From: Polytrichum commune
Lineage: Eukaryota; Streptophyta; Polytrichopsida; Polytrichales; Polytrichaceae
DNA length: 64,000 nt
Reading direction: 5' to 3'
Assembly (NCBI GenBank): GCA_950295325.1
Contig: OX485805.1
Span: 31,979,501-32,043,500 of the forward strand
Part shown: piece by piece, positions 59,601 through 64,000 of the stretch
Numbering within the stretch: position 1 is the first letter of the stretch
Layout of the letters: every line of letters starts with the position of its first letter
Position numbers and translations under genes: made by a program
Notes under the pieces: model-generated
Databases searched by the model: none
Told to the model about the DNA's origin: nothing
What the model saw: the letters and a program-made list of their open reading frames with translations, nothing else

Positions 59601-61174
59601 AATAGACTTTGGAGTAGCCTAAGGTATACATCAAATGAGGTATTCTAAAAAACTAAACCATTTATACAACTAATACATCTTTACAACGCAACTTTATGCT
59701 AACACTAATACTTAATTCCTACTTACATGACACCATTAACTAAATTTTCCAAACAAGTTGAAGTCATTGGTTTCTCGTTTGTTTGAGCACGTTATAAAAA
59801 AAATACAATTACGTGCCAAATACAATAGACTTTACCATTGATGCCAACAACTCACACAATATGCAATGAATAAAAAAGACAATCCCCACCCCCCAACATG
59901 AAATTCGGAAATTGAGGATATTTGAATGTGGAGCCTAAATGAATACCTTCCCCAAGTGCATATTGTGAGGGTTTGGAATTGCATGATCTTTATTTCAAAA
60001 TGCTAACATGCTCAAGTTTTATAGGGTATCCCCTAGATATTCACTTTGATGAATCACATAGTCGCCAATAAATCATGGATCGTGATATATGTACTTGGAA
60101 TGTGATATAAAAGCAAATCGGAGAACCACAACATCATATGAAGCCCTTCAAGCAATCATGTTGTTATTGAAGGTTCGCTCCAAGTATATTAGATAATGGC
60201 GCAAGACAAACTTGATGTTGTTTGTATATGGAGGTAGCACTGAACAACTACAAGATTTGGGGTTTAGGGTTTAGGGTTTAGGGTTTAGGAGTCATGGTTA
60301 TAACATATTAATCTATCCAATATTAACGTACAACATTGACTTACTGGTGAGAAGAGTCTTATAGGAAGGTTATAGTAAAGATGATGTTGAGTATGTTAAG
60401 TTGTTATTTGGGATGTTTAAACGTGATATACTAATTGGTCTTGTGTTTATTCAAATAGCATTTCATGTTGTGGATGTTATTAGGACTTAGGGGTCTAACT
60501 TTGGATGTTTTGCTCCCTTTGATGAATCAGATAGTCGCCAATAAACTATGGTTCGTGATGTATTTAATATATGGAATGTGATATAAACGTAAATCGGTTA
60601 AGCACAACATCAAATGAAGCCATGCAAGCAATCGTGTTGTTGTTCATTGTTCCCTCCACGTATATTAGATAATGGAGAAAGATATAAGAAATGTTGTTTA
60701 TATATTAAGAAGAGTCTAATAGGAAGGTTATAGTGACCACAATCTTGATCATGTGAATATGTTATTTGGAACGTCTAAACATGATATACTAATTGGTGTA
60801 TGGTTTAGTCAATACGTATAATTTCATGTTGTGGATGTTATAAGGGTTTAGGGTTCAACTTTGGATGTTTTGTTCACACACATTAGTAAGCTTGAAGTGA
60901 ACTTGAGGATGGATTCAATTAGCATGGAAATATTGAACTAAAAAGCGACATTGGTAGTTAGTATCCCCTTATCGACGTCCACATACATTCGTCATTGCCA
61001 CACTTGCATGCGAGAGAAGAGGACAATATTGTAGGGTTTAGGGTTTAGGGATGACAACATATTATATATAAAAGCTCTTGTCACTTGCATTGTTGCAAAT
61101 TCAGATTTGGAACAATAAATGAACTTTGTCATGACATAATTTGATTTCAAAATTAATAATTCCCCTTGCGAGGA
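59601..61174. other. Non-coding flank with duplicated block and telomere-like tracts
   Basis: No gene was seen. It contains the duplication at 60045-60870 and TTTAGGG runs at 60261-60289 (four units) and 61034-61050 (two to three units). Confidence 0.5.
60045..60870 (+). repeat. Diverged tandem duplication
   Basis: About 60050-60230 and 60528-60700 share GATGAATCA(C/G)ATAGTCGCC, GGAATGTGATATAAA, CACAACATCA(T/A)ATGAAGCC, CAAGCAATC and GTATATTAGATAATGG. A second shared block (ATAGGAAGGTTATAGT) follows at 60360 and 60718. Confidence 0.85.
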
Positions 61175-62149
61175 TGTCGCAACCCTTGCTAGCCCCCCTT
61201 GACCATCTTGCCAATTTTCAATTCTAGCAAAGGTTACGAGTGCCTAACCCTTCGCATACCGCCATGCTAATGGTTAGCTCCTCTAACCCCGGACCAATAG
61301 TTCATAGGAGGGAACCAACCCTCCTACTTTGCTTTCGGGACTCACCCCTTAATCGGTAACCCATTTCCCCAATGTGGACTTCCATCCATGGAAGTCCAAT
61401 CCTATGTTGATCATCGCGTTGCCGGAGCAACACTACAACAACCCGAACCATACTAGGCAACTATGGCCTCACAATGGGCCAATGCCCATGGAGGCCTTGC
61501 CGTTCGGCCTCGGGTGGGTGAGGCCACACCACCTCACCCATATAAGCCTCTAGGACTCTACACGGAGCCCCTACCCCACCGCCAACCAACCTCTTGTCTC
61601 TCTACCAAGAGTTGGGGCCAAGTGGACATTTTCCCTTAGCTGCTGGGCCTAGAACCCCCCCAGCAGCTTCAGACCATCATAACTTCCTTGTATGATGTCT
61701 GATCATAACAACCAACCACTCCATCCTCATCTACGCTTCACGTAGATGCCGATGGACTCCTCGCTTGCCCCATTCGAGCAAGTCTTGAGGAAGTTATGCC
61801 TGTTTGAACCTTGGCAGTCCCGGGAATCACTCCCAGGCACTGCTGTACCAGGGCGCTGTCCCGGGACAGCACCCCACTCAAATGGCCATAACTCCTAGCT
61901 CACACCTCCGATTGAGGTGATCTTGAGCATTCTAGAATCACCACGCCATGAGCTACGCATAGCTCATGGCCTCACCCTCATGCCTCCTAGTCTTTGTGGG
62001 TGGGAGGCGTTTCCAACGCCCGGGGCCCTCACCCACACTAGGATCACTTGGGCCCTCTCACCAACGGCGCCACAAGTCCCGGGTGTCACTCCGGGGTCCC
62101 CCTTGTGCCCATGGTGTTTCGGCCACTCCTCATGGAGAGGTGCGCGACA
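61175..62149 (-). mobile_element. 3' LTR of a chromovirus (family copy 4)
   Basis: A 975-bp LTR with ends TGTCGCAACC...GTGCGCGACA. Unlike copies 1-3 it has no matching 5-bp repeat (GAGGA outside, CTCAC inside). On the minus strand the bases just before it are GGTGGGGGTGAG, a polypurine tract, and chromovirus integrase and chromodomain coding sequence lies further upstream. It is therefore the 3' LTR of the element at 62150-64000, which fixes the sense strand of the family. Confidence 0.8.
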
Positions 62150-64000
62150 CTCACCCCCACCAAACGGAGTCGATGCCCTCATCAACTATACTCGTAGTCG
62201 GCACACCAATTCTCAAGTTGCCATCCTCTATGGTGCGGCATTGTGTTTACCTTAGGGCGCGACCCCCACAATGCATCTTCAAATTTGGCATGGTCCCAAA
62301 GGTGTCGTTCCTAGGTGGTCCGTTAGCGACCTTGGATCTCTCATCCAAGGACCTAACCTATACTAGACCCACCTACTTTGGGACTCACTTGGGTTGCCCC
62401 TCCTTTGGGGCTCCCCCGTTAGGCTCCACTAGCCTAACATGACACATCTAGGCGAGACCTCAACGCTTCCACTAAGTTGTCTCGGTTGCAACTCCGAGAT
62501 GGCTTTCCATTGTTAAGCCACGCCTCGATCACACGGGGGTGATGCCAAGTCCCGCCCGACTCGGTTCCCACTTTGCTCTTTCGAGACATGGGTTCATGAC
62601 TCCCATGCACCAACTCTCGTTAGCTCGCGGGTAGCACTTTTATGAGCACGCGCCATCACCTTGTCCCCGCCCGGACAAGCCCACAACTAAGAAGTTTCTT
62701 GGTTTTATCCAAGGCCCGTCCAAGCCATGGCCCCCAATTACTCGGCTTACCCAACCTAGTTTGGCATGTCTATTCCCCCTCTTCCATTAACCAAGCACAA
62801 GTACAAGACTAGGACCTCATCTCATACTTTTCTCTTTGCACCACTAAAGTTTGGACTTTATTCCCTCAAGCCAAAGAACAAGTTCATGTTGTGGAGTAAT
62901 TAACCTCGAAGCTAAGTGTGCTACTAGCGTCTCTCCCCCACTAAAGGAGATTGATGTCCTCATCAATGCCTACGCTTCATTTTATTGGAATCCTTAGCCT
63001 TAGTTTCTTCAAAGTGCTTCACCAATTCATTGGTGTTGACCATGTCTCTTGCCGCCACCCAAGCGGTTTCTTTCTCATGGTATCCACACCATTTCACCAA
63101 GTACTCCTTTGTACATTTTCTTTCATTTTCACTTGGGCTTCCTACACTTGAGGATGCCCTCCTACCTCATGTTCCAAGTGACCTCCACAAGGTCGGGACG
63201 TGGCCTAATCACTTGCTTGTGATCGGGCCACAAGGTGTCGTCCTAAAATGACTTTCGTAATGAGACATGAAATGTCGGATGCACTTTGATCTCCGGCGGT
63301 AATTCCAACTTATACATGTCCTTGAACACTTGTTCCACAATGGAAAACGAAGTTCCAATTTTGGACATGAATTTTTGGAGTAAGGCCTTTGGGCAAGGTG
63401 AAGTTGTCCACATTCAACAACACCTTATTGGCCCACCTCATACTCCACTTCGCGTCTTCCGGCATTGATTTGCACTCCGTAGCACCTTCGGGCTTTCTCC
63501 ACCAACAACTTGGTCATCTCCAAGACTTGTTTACCATCCTTGGCCAAGTCCTCACCATCTTGGTTGAACTCTAGTGTTGAATGTGCCCCCTCGAGAGCTA
63601 GGTTAATAGGTTGGAGCGCATCCACTCCATAAGCCAACACGAAAGACCACCCCTTGGTAGCCAAGTGCGTGGCTACATTGCAATTACACTCCGCTCGACC
63701 CACATAGTCCGCCCAATCTCCTTGGTCCGCCCCCACCAAGTTCCTCAAGTATTGCTTCAAGACTCCATTCACACGCTCCATTTTCTCATCCATTTGGGGA
63801 TGCAAGGCCGTGCTAAACCTTAGTTTCATTGCGACCTCCTTAGAGAAATGCATTGAAAATGCACTTGTGAACTTTGGATCTTGATCCCACACAATCACTC
63901 TTGGCAACCCGTGGTGCCTCAACCATCCTTTGAGAAAAGGCTATGCGGTCTCCAACGCGGTGGCGGTTCCCACAATCGGCACCATGTGTGCCCACTTGGC
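62150..64000 (-). pseudogene. Chromovirus (Ty3/Gypsy) integrase and chromodomain, decayed, runs off the window
   Basis: Minus strand. 63922-63425 reads LPRVIVWDQDPKFTSAF, HPQMDEKMERVNGVLKQYL and DALQPINLALEG, the integrase core C-terminal half. After a frameshift at 63424 come KVLLNVDNFTLPKGLTPKF and, after another, YKLELPPEIKVHPTFHVSL (63390-63250). About 63130-62985 reads EYLVKWCGYHEKETAWVAAR, a chromodomain, which in this group directs integration towards marked chromatin. Several frameshifts and stops show that it is dead. 62150-62950 is 3' untranslated DNA with no further domain. The 5' half and 5' LTR lie beyond the window. Confidence 0.85.

Overview
The window looks like nuclear DNA from a land plant, most likely a moss or another bryophyte. 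It has spliceosomal GT-AG introns, TTTAGGG-type telomere-like tracts, Copia and chromovirus LTR retrotransposons, a Mutator-like (MULE) transposon, and one disease-resistance-type gene. That gene joins a protein kinase, an NB-ARC domain and LRRs, a combination described mainly from mosses. No bacterial operons, rRNA, tRNA or CRISPR array were seen. All exon models come from reading splice sites and frame by eye.

Layout: 1-5.3 kb is old, diverged tandemly duplicated DNA without a recognisable gene. 6.96-13.37 kb holds the kinase-NB-ARC-LRR gene (4 exons, about 2,028 codons). Its LRR part is 19 near-identical 144-bp units, stopped by a TAG inside the array, with decayed units running on to about 14.2 kb. 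17.1-18.9 kb is a solo LTR (family X). 20.13-30.20 kb is a complete MULE with about 165-bp terminal inverted repeats, a candidate 9-bp target duplication, a decayed transposase on the minus strand and a C2H2 zinc-finger gene on the plus strand.

The most interesting part is a pair of related cassettes: cassette A (about 33.1-45 kb) and cassette B (about 50.8-59.6 kb). Each encodes, in the same minus-strand order and with the same intron positions, (1) a large protein with a DGQH motif resembling ParB/DndB-type DGQHR domains and a methyltransferase-like FGGS segment, (2) a HAD/FCP1-like phosphatase-fold protein, and (3) a small basic protein. Each cassette is seeded with its own 20-bp palindrome: TTACGAACGNNCGTTCGTAA in A and TTTGGGTCGNNCGACCCAAA in B. 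The two sites share one design (9-bp arm, NN, 9-bp arm), differ in sequence, and sit in matching places: the leader, both introns, exon 3 and the 3' flank. I do not recognise this as a named transposon family. It suggests an element-specific protein-DNA recognition system.

The rest is nested retrotransposons. Three solo LTRs of family X (17.1, 35.4 and 40.2 kb) have perfect 5-bp target duplications, and two of them keep a conserved 56-57 codon ORF. Four LTRs of a chromovirus family (45.5, 48.0, 49.2 and 61.2 kb) include one inside a Copia LTR, two inside a single Gypsy gene, and one that is the 3' LTR of a decayed chromovirus leaving the window at the right edge. Most transposon genes here are broken by insertions, frameshifts or stop codons.
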